Shown one piece after another: positions 34,812-43,841 of a DNA stretch of 64,000 nt. Under the pieces are notes generated by a model. It made no database searches. It saw only the letters and a program-made list of their open reading frames with translations, and was not told the origin of the DNA. Origin of the DNA: Paenibacillus pabuli (GTDB taxonomy: Bacteria > Bacillota > Bacilli > Paenibacillales > Paenibacillaceae); NCBI RefSeq assembly GCF_023101145.1, contig NZ_CP073714.1, positions 372,001 through 436,000 of the forward strand. Direction: 5' to 3'. The translations under genes and the position numbers were made by a program. Each line of letters opens with the position of its first letter. The first letter of the stretch is position 1.

Positions 34812-34963
34812 ATTTTAAGGATGCATTGAAATGGATTAGAGTGTGTCATGAAACCTCTGTCTGAGAGCTGAAGTGGGCCTTTAACGTGGCTGGGGCGATA
34901 ATGAACCTGAGACTTGTTATTCAGGGATTAAAGCGTCTGCTGTTCCTTACGATTGTACAGATA

Positions 34964-34995
34964 GAAGGCGGGCGTCCGTATGGATGCCCGCCTTC
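34964..34995. terminator. Bidirectional terminator between bcd and the lipase gene
   Basis: GAAGGCGGGCGTCC pairs with GGATGCCCGCCTTC (one wobble) around a four-base loop; short T-rich stretches flank it. The two genes converge here. Confidence 0.82.
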
Positions 34996-35008
34996 TTTAT
35001 CATTTGTT

Positions 35009-35623
35009 TTACTTCAAGGCGTTCATGATGTGGCTTTGAACACCACGATCAATTAACAGGCCGATATGGGTCACCCCGAAAATGCGAATATTGTTCGCCC
35101 CGTTCAGTGGGGATAACGTATTGTTCACAATTAAGTCCGACGTACTGTAGATGGAAGTATATGCAATGCCGTTTGGTGCCGATCGGGCCACAAGCCGGTT
35201 GGGAGAGCCAAGTGTGATCACTTTGCCTATATTTTTCCCACCACCGAGGTTGTTGATATAATACAGGGTGTTGGCTCCGCCCATGCTATGAGCAATGATA
35301 TCGACCTGGCTGGCGCCGGTCTTCCGCAGGACATCATCAATATAGGTGGATAACTGACGTGAATTGGTGATATTGTTTCCCGACTTGTCCAGGAAATCGA
35401 TGGCGTACAGGTCACTTCGGGAATAGCCTTCGTTTATGAGCGCTCTTTCGATACTGGCAAAGTTAAATCCCGCGCCTCCAATACCGTGTACAAGTACAAT
35501 GGGATTGCGCCCATTGGCAGCCGCTGATTGCTCCGCACCGGCAGGGATGGACAGCAAAGATAACGAACTAAGGAAGAACAGACAGGTTAAGACGCAACGT
35601 AGAACAATAGATTTACTCAACAT
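35009..35623 (-). CDS. Secreted lipase, B. subtilis LipA type (alpha/beta hydrolase)
   Basis: This 204-residue protein has a signal peptide (about residues 1-30, cut near AGA-EQ) and a minimal alpha/beta-hydrolase fold as in LipA (mature form about 181). The oxyanion loop is PIVLVHGIGGAGFNF. The nucleophile elbow AHSMGG has Ala in place of the first Gly, as in Bacillus lipases. The acid is in STSDLIV and the histidine in GVTHIGLL. It hydrolyses triacylglycerols or other lipid esters outside the cell. The ATG at 35623 follows AAGGAGGG; upstream codons in the open frame lack a ribosome site. Confidence 0.93.
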   Translation of the reverse strand: MLSKSIVLRCVLTCLFFLSSLSLLSIPAGAEQSAAANGRNPIVLVHGIGGAGFNFASIERALINEGYSRSDLYAIDFLDKSGNNITNSRQLSTYIDDVLRKTGASQVDIIAHSMGGANTLYYINNLGGGKNIGKVITLGSPNRLVARSAPNGIAYTSIYSTSDLIVNNTLSPLNGANNIRIFGVTHIGLLIDRGVQSHIMNALK

Positions 35624-35743
35624 TAATACCCTCCTTTGGAATGTATATCCATATTTCACCATCTTAATCTATCATTATTTGTAATTAAAAGGAATGGTAT
35701 GGTAGTAATGAAATTTAAAATATATTTTGAGGGGAATACATAC

Positions 35744-35920
35744 ATGCTGGTTTTGGCTGTAGTGGTGACTGTAATTACGGGAATGAGTTCGCTGATCCAT
35801 ATTCTGTTTGGATTAAAGGATTTAGGGGAAGGCATGAGATTGTTGGTTAACATGTCAGAGTTTTTATTTTTTCTATCTCTGCTGTTCATCTTAGTGAAAA
35901 GTGGGAAAAAGCTTTTATAG
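35744..35920 (+). CDS. Small two-helix membrane protein, hypothetical
   Basis: This protein has 58 residues in two hydrophobic helices (about 1-21 and 33-52) joined by GLKDLGEGMR, with a basic end SGKKLL. The ATG at 35744 is chosen because GAGGGG lies nine bases upstream; an in-frame ATG at 35708 would add 12 residues without a good ribosome site. The codons are A/T-rich. There is no recognised family, and the neighbours give no clue. Confidence 0.5.
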   Translation: MLVLAVVVTVITGMSSLIHILFGLKDLGEGMRLLVNMSEFLFFLSLLFILVKSGKKLL

Positions 35921-36030
35921 ATAATAACGTACTTAAAAATATTACCATTTCATTAATTGGATTATTAAACCATAAGTGGTAAGGTGAATATATGAAATTT
36001 TGATTTAACTTAGCTAAAAGGAGGAGTATG

Positions 36031-36657
36031 ATGCGCAAATATTCATGGTTAGCAGGTGCGATGGTACTCGCATTTATATTGATTACAGGCTGTAGTAATT
36101 CTACTGCGGATGAAGGGACGACTGAACCGGGCGTGAATATACCATCCGGGCAGGAAGATTCATCCGGCAATGGAGGAGGAAGCACGACTGAGGGAACAAC
36201 GGAGGTCCCACCTGCTTCGGAGAGTGATGAGAAAGCAATGCTTACAACCGCTGATCTATACAAAAAGGCTGAATTCACAGTGGACAAATATGATGAAGAG
36301 CACACAATGACTCGAGAGGCATTGGAGGCCAAAGGAGAGATTCTGAAGCCGTTCCTGACTTCCAAATATTTTGTTGCGAAGATGGCTGATCGCAATATTG
36401 CACTGCCGCTTCAGGTTGCGAACAAGGAGAGCGTTACACTGCACCCGGAAGATATGAATTTCAGTGTGAAGGAAAATAGAGGAGATTCGCTCCTGATTAC
36501 CTATACGTTAAATCTAATCCTCACCGATAAGAACGGCAAGGAAACTCGTAACATTCCGCTCGAAGGGGACATTACGTTCCTTCAGGAAAATAATCAGTGG
36601 CTCATACAGGATGACACCTACAACATCAAGGAGCTTCAGAATTTGGTGTATGAGTAA
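36031..36657 (+). CDS. Hypothetical lipoprotein
   Basis: This 208-residue protein has a lipoprotein signal peptide ending LITGC (Cys about residue 22). A low-complexity linker of about 45 residues rich in G, S, T, E and P follows, then a globular domain of about 140 residues with alternating polar and hydrophobic strands (SLLITYTLNLILTDKNGKET) and an end NQWLIQDDTYNIKEL, reminiscent of small NTF2-like lipoproteins. The ATG at 36031 is preferred over 36028 for spacing from AAAGGAGG. It is attached to the outer face of the membrane; the function is unknown. Confidence 0.75.
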   Translation: MRKYSWLAGAMVLAFILITGCSNSTADEGTTEPGVNIPSGQEDSSGNGGGSTTEGTTEVPPASESDEKAMLTTADLYKKAEFTVDKYDEEHTMTREALEAKGEILKPFLTSKYFVAKMADRNIALPLQVANKESVTLHPEDMNFSVKENRGDSLLITYTLNLILTDKNGKETRNIPLEGDITFLQENNQWLIQDDTYNIKELQNLVYE

Positions 36658-36704
36658 ACGCGGTTAGCGCTGTAACATTCTGAGAGCCGGAGGCATTATC
36701 AAAC

Positions 36705-36740
36705 AAAAAGAGAGATGTTAAAGATCGCATCTCTCTTTTT
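36705..36740. terminator. Bidirectional terminator between the lipoprotein and LysR genes
   Basis: A perfect 13-bp stem (AAAAAGAGAGATG / CATCTCTCTTTTT) with a ten-base loop carries A- and T-runs on both sides. The genes converge here. Confidence 0.92.
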
Positions 36741-36745
36741 TTATT

Positions 36746-37609
36746 TCAAAATGTAATACACTTCTGATTCAGCAGCTTTACAAATCGATCCAGCGCGCTG
36801 CTGACGTATCGATCTTCGCCACGGACAAAGGTCGTTGTGGTATATGTGAATCGTTCAGCCAGATCGTATACCGAGAACTCATCCGGTTTCTTGTGAATAA
36901 CGCTGCAAGGCATTATGGTAAAAGCAATCCCCGACTCCACACAGCTAAGCAGGTTATCCATCGTGCTGACCTCAATCATATTGCGAGCAGACAAACCTTC
37001 TTCCTGCAAATATTCCTCCGTTATTTCACGGTATGGGCAGCCTTTTGGGAAAACGACCCACGAAACCTGACACATGCTTTCGGGTGGAACGTCCATCCGT
37101 TTGGAGATGATATGCACCGTGTCCTGCATTTCATATTCCACTTTCAGACCCTCTTTCACGCAAGCACCACTAATAAAGGCACCATCAATCTCATACTCCT
37201 GTATTTTCTTGCGCAGCACTTTGGGTGAAGTGGCATTAACAAGTGAGATGGAAACCTCGGGATAGGTCACTTGGTATTCATTGAGAATTTCCATGAACCG
37301 GCTGGATGCTGCCGTCTCCACAATCCCGATTTTTAATGTGCCTGAAGGCTCACCGGGATCAATCATATCCTGCTCCAGATCGTTTAACAGGTCACGAATG
37401 CGTGTCGCATATTGGACAAACTGTTCTCCTTTGGAAGTCAGTACTACCCCTTTGGGGAAACGGTTGAACAGCTGCACCTGATATTCCTGCTCCAGCTTTT
37501 TGATGCGTGTGGTGACGTTGGATTGAGCGTAATTCAATTCTTTCGCGGCCTGTGAGATTTTGCCGTACCGTGCCACCGCGAGAATAATATCGATATCCGA
37601 GAGTTCCAT
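36746..37609 (-). CDS. LysR-family transcriptional regulator
   Basis: This 287-residue regulator has an N-terminal winged helix-turn-helix (ISQAAKELNYAQSNVTTRIKK, with the family's L-x-x-x-Q-x-x-x-S spacing) and a periplasmic-binding-like effector domain (TLKIGIVETAASSRFMEIL). It is divergent from an old-yellow-enzyme gene, the classic LysR arrangement, and a T-N11-A dyad lies 40 bases upstream of its ATG. It probably controls both itself and the oxidoreductase in response to an unknown electrophile or metabolite. Confidence 0.92.
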   Translation of the reverse strand: MELSDIDIILAVARYGKISQAAKELNYAQSNVTTRIKKLEQEYQVQLFNRFPKGVVLTSKGEQFVQYATRIRDLLNDLEQDMIDPGEPSGTLKIGIVETAASSRFMEILNEYQVTYPEVSISLVNATSPKVLRKKIQEYEIDGAFISGACVKEGLKVEYEMQDTVHIISKRMDVPPESMCQVSWVVFPKGCPYREITEEYLQEEGLSARNMIEVSTMDNLLSCVESGIAFTIMPCSVIHKKPDEFSVYDLAERFTYTTTTFVRGEDRYVSSALDRFVKLLNQKCITF

Positions 37610-37648
37610 GAATCTGGCCTCCTGAGTTGTAATGAAATGAGATGTTAG

Positions 37649-37667
37649 GTATCTCTATGAGAGATAC
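37649..37667. promoter_or_regulatory. LysR-type operator (T-N11-A dyad)
   Basis: GTATCTC-TATGA-GAGATAC has perfect seven-base arms and lies between the divergent LysR and flavin-oxidoreductase genes. The inner TATCTCTATGAGAGATA fits the T-N11-A rule. Confidence 0.7.
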
Positions 37668-37781
37668 ATCTATATATTTCAATCATTTTACGATATATAT
37701 GTGCCGGCTTACAATATCGTTATCAACAGCTTTTACAGGCATGAAATCATGCAAAACGCTGATAATGGAGAAGGAGTTGTG

Positions 37782-38834
37782 GTGAAAAATATGTCTACAT
37801 TACTGAGTCCGGTGACGATCAACGAGTGGCATTTGAGAAACAGATTGGTGATGGCACCTCTTACCCGAGGGTTTGCCAGTGATCAGGATGGGACCGCGAC
37901 GGAAGAGATGGTGGCGTATTATGAGCGACGTGCCCAGGATGGTGTGGGGCTGATCATTACAGAGGGCATTAACCCCTCGCTGGCAGGCAAAGGAACCTAT
38001 GGCATCCCCGGATTATATACGGCTGAACAGACCAACTCATGGAAGAGAGTGACGAATGCCGTCCATAAACACGGCGGGACCATTATCGCTCAGCTGTGGC
38101 ATGTGGGCAGACTGTCTCACTCCGATCTGATCGGTACCCCGCCCCTGGCACCCTCAAGCATTCCTGCTCAAGGAAGAGTTCATAAATTGCATAAACCATA
38201 CCAAATACCTCAAGCTATGAATGTGCAGGATATCCACGATACCATTCAACAATTTCAAACGGCCGCCCGCAACGCGGTACGGGCTGGATTCGACGGAATT
38301 GAGCTGCATGCAGCCCATGGTTATCTGATCGATCAGTTTATTAATGAGAAGACGAACCACAGAACAGATGAATACGGAGGCGACATCCAGGGACGATTGC
38401 GTTTTCTGAAGGAAATCATTATTGCAGTCCAAAAAGAAATCAGCGTGGATCGCATATCGGTACGATTTTCCGAGAAAAAAGATGATGACCCTTCCTATGT
38501 CTGGTCAGACAAGGCTGGGGTGCTGAACGCCTATCTGAATATGTTCCGCGAGACAGGCATTACAATCCTGCATCCTTCAACAGATCGGTACACCAGAGTG
38601 TGGGATGGGGAGCAAAATTTCCATGAAGTGATTCGCGCGCAGTGGGATGGAATCATCATTGGCGTAGGGGATCTTGAGGCAGAAATCGCAGAGCAGGCTG
38701 TACAAAATGGGAGCATTGATCTGGCAGCGTTCGGCAGACCGTTTATCGCCAATCCCGATCTGGTGCAAAAATGGCGTACGGGGCAGCAGTTGGTCGAATA
38801 CGATGCGAACAAACATCTTTCTGTTTTGGTGTAA
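37782..38834 (+). CDS. NADH:flavin oxidoreductase, old yellow enzyme family
   Basis: This TIM-barrel FMN enzyme has about 350 residues. Its OYE marks are PVTINEWHLRNRLVMAPLTR at the N-terminus, HKHGGTIIAQLWHVGR, the substrate histidine pair in FDGIELHAAHGYLIDQF, NHRTDEYGGDIQGRLRF and FGRPFIANPDLV near the end. Such enzymes reduce activated C=C bonds, quinones or nitro compounds. The GTG at 37782 is chosen because AAGGAG is five bases upstream; the ATG at 37791 is 14 bases from it. It is divergent from, and probably controlled by, the LysR protein. Confidence 0.92.
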   Translation: MKNMSTLLSPVTINEWHLRNRLVMAPLTRGFASDQDGTATEEMVAYYERRAQDGVGLIITEGINPSLAGKGTYGIPGLYTAEQTNSWKRVTNAVHKHGGTIIAQLWHVGRLSHSDLIGTPPLAPSSIPAQGRVHKLHKPYQIPQAMNVQDIHDTIQQFQTAARNAVRAGFDGIELHAAHGYLIDQFINEKTNHRTDEYGGDIQGRLRFLKEIIIAVQKEISVDRISVRFSEKKDDDPSYVWSDKAGVLNAYLNMFRETGITILHPSTDRYTRVWDGEQNFHEVIRAQWDGIIIGVGDLEAEIAEQAVQNGSIDLAAFGRPFIANPDLVQKWRTGQQLVEYDANKHLSVLV

Positions 38835-38846
38835 ATGTAGAAAGAA

Positions 38847-38885
38847 AAAGGGCAGGAGCTGATCCTAAAGATCACTCTGCCCTTT
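38847..38885. terminator. Bidirectional terminator between the flavin-oxidoreductase and MFS genes
   Basis: AAAGGGCAG pairs with CTGCCCTTT, with an inner GATC/GATC pairing, between convergent genes. Confidence 0.75.
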
Positions 38886-38905
38886 GTTTGCGTATGGAAG
38901 GATGG

Positions 38906-40111
38906 TTATGGGTTACTGACGACGGTAACTTTCTTCTCCGTTAAGTAGTATACGAGTGCCAGCAGAGGCATGACCAGACCAATCAATGTGGTGAGACTCC
39001 AACCCCCGTGCGCATAGGACCAGCTGCCAAGAGATGATCCAATCGCCCCTCCTACAAAAAAGATCGACATGAAGATTCCATTTACCCGTCCTCTTGCTTC
39101 ACTCAGCGAATAGATGATGCGCTGTCCCAGCACCAGATTGCCAGAGACTGCCATATCCAGCGTGATAGCAACGACCACAAGCAGAATAAGGGTAGCGGTA
39201 GAGTGGCCCTGGAACACATAGGCAAGCCCAAAAGATGCAGCCGCAATGACCATGGCGAGTCCGGTTAATATGCGGGTAAACCCTTTATCCGCCCATCTTC
39301 CGGCAATAGGTGCTGCGATAGCACCTCCGACACCAGCCAGTGCAAACCAGGCAATTCCCTGCTGGGACATGCCATATTCATTGGCGAGCTGCAAGGGAAC
39401 TGTAGTCCAGAACAAGCTGAACGCGCCAAACAGACTGGCTTGATAGAGGGCTCGGCGGCGGAGCATTGGAAATGTTTTGAGCAGGGAACCCAATGAGAGG
39501 ATCAATTGTCCGTAATTCATTGCAGGTTGTGGCTGACGTGCAGGAAGTGCGCGTAACAGAAGCAGTGCTAGCAGTACGGTCATGATTGCAGAGAAGACAA
39601 AGACCGCTTGCCAGCTGAGCATACTCGTAATAAAACTTGCGACAGGCCGAGCCAGCATGATGCCCAGCAGCAGACCACTCATCACATTCCCAACGACCCG
39701 TCCGCGCTGCTCCTCCGAAGTGAGGTAGGTGGCATAAGGGACCAGAATTTGCGCAACGACGGAACCGATCCCGATGACAAGGGAAGCCGTCAGAAATAAC
39801 ACAGCATGGGAAGAAAAGGCGGCGGCAATCAATGCAACGACCAAAATGACAAGGAAAAAAGTGACCAGCCGTTTATTCTCCACAATGTCACTGAGCGGAA
39901 CGATAAACAGCAGGCCAATAACATAACCAATCTGTGTTAACGTCACAATCAGTCCAGCAGCAGCAGAGGAAAGCCCTGTTGTAGCGCTGATCGGTCCAAT
40001 AACCGTCTGGGCATAATACAGGTTTGCCGCAATCAGCCCACACGCCGCAGCCAAAAGTAAAATCAACCAGCTTGGAACCGGGTTAGCCTTTACTACGTTT
40101 TGCATATGCAT
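38906..40111 (-). CDS. MFS transporter, probable drug or metabolite exporter
   Basis: This protein of about 401 residues has roughly 12 membrane segments. The MFS loop 2-3 motif is seen as PLSDIVENKRLVTF and repeated in the second half as GRWADKGFTRIL. The N-terminal NLYYAQTVIGPIS and TLTQIGYVIGLLFIVPLSD resemble the AraJ/YgaY-like group. Several ATG codons cluster at the start; the one at 40111 is best spaced from TGGAGG. It is divergent from a TetR repressor with two palindromic operators between them, a typical efflux arrangement. The substrate is unknown. Confidence 0.9.
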   Translation of the reverse strand: MHMQNVVKANPVPSWLILLLAAACGLIAANLYYAQTVIGPISATTGLSSAAAGLIVTLTQIGYVIGLLFIVPLSDIVENKRLVTFFLVILVVALIAAAFSSHAVLFLTASLVIGIGSVVAQILVPYATYLTSEEQRGRVVGNVMSGLLLGIMLARPVASFITSMLSWQAVFVFSAIMTVLLALLLLRALPARQPQPAMNYGQLILSLGSLLKTFPMLRRRALYQASLFGAFSLFWTTVPLQLANEYGMSQQGIAWFALAGVGGAIAAPIAGRWADKGFTRILTGLAMVIAAASFGLAYVFQGHSTATLILLVVVAITLDMAVSGNLVLGQRIIYSLSEARGRVNGIFMSIFFVGGAIGSSLGSWSYAHGGWSLTTLIGLVMPLLALVYYLTEKKVTVVSNP

Positions 40112-40175
40112 AATCATCATCCTCCACATGGTCTCAAATTCATTTTCATTAATGTACTCGTATATTGAGATGTTA

Positions 40176-40200
40176 ATTACTAAACGATGCGTTTACTAAT
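40176..40200. promoter_or_regulatory. TetR operator candidate 1
   Basis: ATTACTAAACG and CGTTTACTAAT flank ATG in an imperfect dyad. It shares the half-site ACTAAACG with the second operator 17 bases away. Confidence 0.65.
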
Positions 40201-40216
40201 TATAGACATATAATAA

Positions 40217-40230
40217 ACTAAACGTTTAGT
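40217..40230. promoter_or_regulatory. TetR operator candidate 2
   Basis: ACTAAACGTTTAGT is a perfect 14-bp palindrome between the divergent MFS and TetR genes. Confidence 0.72.
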
Positions 40231-40373
40231 ATTGTAAATAGGCGTGGGCATTTTTTGTATTATCGAAGTAAAGTGAGCATGAAATTGTTTAATGTATCGG
40301 TGATTTAGTATAATGAACGTATCGTTTTTATGAATTACAGATGGTTTTGTTAGTTATACAAGGAGGGCTTATG

Positions 40374-40949
40374 ATGACTGCCAAAAGAGGGCGTCCCCGC
40401 AATGTGGAAACCCAGAATGCGATTCTTGCAGCTTCCTATGATTTATTACTGGAACACGGCTTCGGAGCCGTTACGATCGAAAAAATTGCTGAACGTGCTA
40501 AGGTGAGCAAAGCAACGATATATAAATGGTGGCCTAGTAAAGGTGCTGTCATTATGGATGGGTACATGTCTGCGGCAACGGCACGATTGCCCGTACCGGA
40601 TACAGGATCGGTATTTGAGGATGTGCGCATTCATGCGAGCAATCTGGTCGATTTTTTGATTAGCCGGGAAGGAAAAGTGATTACACAGATTGTCGGAGAG
40701 GGACAGTCTGATCCAGAACTTGCAAAAGAATACCGAACCAGATACATTCAGCCTCGTCGGCGCGAAGCGTGGGGAATTTTTGAAAAAGGTGTGGAACGGG
40801 GACAGTTGAAAAAGGATTGTGACATCGGACTGTGTATAGACCTCGTCTATGGAGCGATGTTCTATCGCATGTTGGTGACTGGCGAACCGTTAGATACTGA
40901 ATTCGTGCAGCGTTCGTTGATTTCATTGTTTGAAGGCATTAAATCTTGA
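40374..40949 (+). CDS. TetR/AcrR-family transcriptional regulator
   Basis: This 191-residue repressor has a basic start (TAKRGRPRNVETQNAI), a helix-turn-helix (FGAVTIEKIAERAKVSKATI, then YKWWPSKGAVIMDG) and a helical ligand domain containing YIQPRRREAWGIFEKG, a feature of the TetR_C_11-like group. The ATG at 40374 is better spaced from AGGAGGG than the ATG at 40371. It is divergent from the MFS gene and very likely represses it through the two ACTAAACG-containing palindromes. Confidence 0.92.
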   Translation: MTAKRGRPRNVETQNAILAASYDLLLEHGFGAVTIEKIAERAKVSKATIYKWWPSKGAVIMDGYMSAATARLPVPDTGSVFEDVRIHASNLVDFLISREGKVITQIVGEGQSDPELAKEYRTRYIQPRRREAWGIFEKGVERGQLKKDCDIGLCIDLVYGAMFYRMLVTGEPLDTEFVQRSLISLFEGIKS

Positions 40950-41052
40950 TCATAGAGAAAGACATCTTGAGGGAGGGATAGGGCGATTCGCAAGAATCAC
41001 CCTGAATGCAAAAGGTTTGTGGATGAATGGGGAGTGCGTGAGGAACTGAGCA

Positions 41053-42177
41053 CTATACCTGGAAGATCGGTGAGATGGCTGGGGGCCATGAATCGGGAGA
41101 AGGCGAAGTGGAAGAGGGAAGTGACTGGTTCAAGATCGGAGATTCGTTCCATATGAAACTGGGGATTTCGCGTCGTAACACGGGTGCTACATCCTGGGCA
41201 AAGCGTTCTACCTGCTCCAGCTGCTCCGCATGACTGAGACCATCCACGCTGATGCTCAATACCTGATGTCCATATGCGGCATGGTAATTGAGGATCTTCT
41301 CAATGACCTGCTCTGGACTACCAATCAGTACAGGCCCGTGCGCAATGTTATCCTCCAGGTCCTTAAAAGGCGACTGGTTGTGCTGTGCAGCGGCCGTAGC
41401 ATGAAATGCTTCATAATAAGGGGTATAACGACGTATTGCCTCTTCGCGTGTATTCGCGAGGTACAGGCTGCCTGCCCCGGAGCCAACCACCGCTCGATTC
41501 GCATCATGACCATAATAATCGAGACGCTCCCGGTAATGGTCAATTAACGCTTTATATTTGGCCTGAGGGTGGAAGGAGTTCGAGCTAAATATCGGTTCGC
41601 CATACTTGGCTGCAAGTTCGGTAGAGAGGGTGCTCGATGCGCTGCCATGCCAGATCGGAATGGATTGCTGGAGCGGTCTCGGCTGAGTGGTAACCTCATG
41701 AAGGGGAGGGCGATACGTTCCCTGCCAGGTTACATTCTCTTCAGTCCACAGCCGTTTCAGCAGTTCGTAGCGTTCACCGAGTGAATCCCATTGTTCCTCT
41801 TCGCTAATGCCAAACAGGGGATAGTGCCGAGGATCATTGCCTTTCCCGATGATCATCTCCAGCCGTCCACCCGATAATTGATCCAAGGTGGCATAATCCT
41901 CGGCAACCCGTACCGGATCAAGTATACTGAGAACAGTAACCGTTGTTAGCAACCGGATACGTGAAGTCGCAGCAGCGACGGCGGTCAGCACGACGGGAGG
42001 TGAGGAAGACAGAAAAGGAGCGCCATGCCGCTCACCGATTCCATATGCATCGAACCCCAGCCGTTCAGCCAGTTTGGCTTGTTCCAAAATATTGTGGAAC
42101 TTCTGTTGTGTTGTTAGTGATTCACCGGTTACGGCATTTGGAAGATTCATCATGAGACTAAATAGGGCAAATTTCAT
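41053..42177 (-). CDS. LLM-class flavin-dependent oxidoreductase (bacterial luciferase family)
   Basis: This 374-residue TIM-barrel enzyme of the luciferase-like monooxygenase superfamily has AERLGFDAYGIGERHGAPF near the N-terminus, SRIRLLTTVTVLSILDPVRV, the DQLSGGRLEMIIGKGNDP loop and GSPEQVIEKILNY. It probably uses reduced F420 or FMN; CE-type members act on small organic sulfur, nitrogen or aldehyde compounds. The C-terminal 40 residues are rich in S and P (LPSSTSPSPDSWPP) and look like an extension. The ATG follows GAGGGGATGG. It converges with the TetR gene. Confidence 0.88.
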   Translation of the reverse strand: MKFALFSLMMNLPNAVTGESLTTQQKFHNILEQAKLAERLGFDAYGIGERHGAPFLSSSPPVVLTAVAAATSRIRLLTTVTVLSILDPVRVAEDYATLDQLSGGRLEMIIGKGNDPRHYPLFGISEEEQWDSLGERYELLKRLWTEENVTWQGTYRPPLHEVTTQPRPLQQSIPIWHGSASSTLSTELAAKYGEPIFSSNSFHPQAKYKALIDHYRERLDYYGHDANRAVVGSGAGSLYLANTREEAIRRYTPYYEAFHATAAAQHNQSPFKDLEDNIAHGPVLIGSPEQVIEKILNYHAAYGHQVLSISVDGLSHAEQLEQVERFAQDVAPVLRREIPSFIWNESPILNQSLPSSTSPSPDSWPPAISPIFQV

Positions 42178-42363
42178 CTAACCATCCCCTCGGATTGGAT
42201 TGGAAAAGCACCTGGGTTGTCTAATCCTATGGAAATAGTAGGATATTCAAGCTAAAGCTAACTTTACCATGTTGCCATGTATTCTTCTAATGGATTTTTT
42301 CTATAAGGCGGGTTAAAGTGGCTCATCCCTTGACATATGGGCAGGAAATTGCCACGATTTTTA

Positions 42364-42392
42364 TTGACCGCTGTAAAATTTAGGATTAAAAT
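42364..42392 (+). promoter_or_regulatory. Promoter of receptor gene 1, shared with receptor gene 2
   Basis: TTGACC (42364) and TAAAAT (42387) are 17 bases apart. The spacer shares GTAAAAT-N2-AGGAT with the promoter at 44030-44058, position for position. The rest of the 269-base leader after the LLM gene holds no gene. Confidence 0.7.
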
Positions 42393-42446
42393 TGTACATA
42401 TCATAGAAATTCAAATTTATGGATTTTCATTGTGGAGGTGGGAGAC

Positions 42447-43841
42447 ATGGAACCTACAACTACGATACGCTCCTTTATTGAGGACTACATCAGGAAACAG
42501 GGCTATACCCTGCAATACTTTGCCGATATATCGGGTGTAAACGCCGGAACGTTAAGTGCAATCATCAAAGGGACGAGGCCAATCGCCATGGCTCAACTGG
42601 ATCTGATTACCGAAGGCATGAAGCTGGAAGAGGGGCATTTCTACGAAATTTACGGCGCTGAGTGTTTTGTGGAGTCTGCACCACATTGGAGAAGGCTGGA
42701 GCCTTTCCTGCAACGTTGCGCCGAGTTGGACAAGCTCGAATGTATTCAGAGGATAGTCCAGCAAGTGACGGATGACCGCTCCTATATTTCCGAATTGTTT
42801 GAGATGGCAGAGGGCATGCTTGAACGAGGACAAAAGAAAGCGGCCCGCATGTTATATGAATGCGTTGCGGAGTGTGAGAAGTACCAGCACTCGGAACGTC
42901 TCGCGTTGTGCCAGTATCGTATTTTCACACTATCTCTAGGTCAGGATCAGCATGAAAATCTCAGGGCGGCAGTTCATTTTGAGCCATATATTAATAGGCT
43001 GGATGAAGAGCGGCAGCTGGATGCGATCAAGGATCTGGCGAATACATACTCAGCTTTACGTTACTGGGACAAGCTGTTTGCACTAGCAGATGAATTGGGG
43101 CGTAAAGCTGAATTTATACAATCTTTTACTAAGAAAAAAGTCGATAAAGTAAACAGGGTAACTGCATATCCCCTTTTTGTGTACAGAGCTTACTCGAATT
43201 TGCTCAAGGCAAATGCAAGTGAGTGGAGTGGGAAATATACTGAAGCACTGGGCTATACGCAAAATTATGCTGATATAGTTAATATTGCAGATCCTAGTGA
43301 GGAAGATCAGATATATATAAATATGTTTATTGGTTGGACTGAAGCCAACACCTATTTGTACAGCCTGATGATGGGAAAGAAAGAAGTACTCCCGGCGTAT
43401 GTGGCTTGGATTGAACAAAATGAGGAAGAATTACTTACTGCTCTCGTAAAAATTGTAGAAGCAGCAAACACTTATGATATGAACATAGATCATGTCCTTT
43501 TGAAGTTTGATAGTAAAATTAATACAATTTTGAATGATAGGACTTTAAGAGAAGGGTATCATGAGCAAATTAAGGATGATTTACACAGTAAATTTCTAAT
43601 TGAGTTCGCAATATATCATTTTAACCAAGATCGTTATTCGGAAGGGATGCAACAACTTGTTACTTGTTTGAGTTCAGCTATTAAAATTAATAATCATACT
43701 GATATCATACAATGTGTTGCTCTCTTTGAGAGATACAGGTCTTTTGCATCTAAAGATGTAGAGATAACATACCGATATCTAATGGAGGAGGTATATAATT
43801 ATTATGAACATAAAAAAAGTCATGGCCATATTTTTGTTTAG
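42447..43841 (+). CDS. RRNPP-type peptide-sensing regulator 1: HTH plus helical repeats
   Basis: This 464-residue protein has an XRE-like helix-turn-helix at about residues 5-62 (YTLQYFADISGVNAGTLSAI, then IKGTRPIAM) and an all-helical region to the end with TPR-like pairs (AARMLYECVAECEKYQHSER, then LDAIKDLANTYSALRYWDKL). This layout and length match peptide-binding receptors of the Rap/NprR/PlcR/AimR superfamily. The ATG at 42447 follows GGAGGTG by six bases. A secreted-peptide gene begins inside its last codons in another frame, as phr genes follow rap genes. A close paralogue lies 275 bases downstream. The C-terminal half is much richer in A/T than the N-terminal half. It should bind DNA under control of the imported mature peptide. 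Confidence 0.85.
   Translation: MEPTTTIRSFIEDYIRKQGYTLQYFADISGVNAGTLSAIIKGTRPIAMAQLDLITEGMKLEEGHFYEIYGAECFVESAPHWRRLEPFLQRCAELDKLECIQRIVQQVTDDRSYISELFEMAEGMLERGQKKAARMLYECVAECEKYQHSERLALCQYRIFTLSLGQDQHENLRAAVHFEPYINRLDEERQLDAIKDLANTYSALRYWDKLFALADELGRKAEFIQSFTKKKVDKVNRVTAYPLFVYRAYSNLLKANASEWSGKYTEALGYTQNYADIVNIADPSEEDQIYINMFIGWTEANTYLYSLMMGKKEVLPAYVAWIEQNEEELLTALVKIVEAANTYDMNIDHVLLKFDSKINTILNDRTLREGYHEQIKDDLHSKFLIEFAIYHFNQDRYSEGMQQLVTCLSSAIKINNHTDIIQCVALFERYRSFASKDVEITYRYLMEEVYNYYEHKKSHGHIFV

Noticed and set aside
40980..41003. Hairpin AGGGCGATT/AATCACCCT between the TetR and LLM genes as a terminator
   Set aside because: There is no T-run on either strand; left out as too weak.
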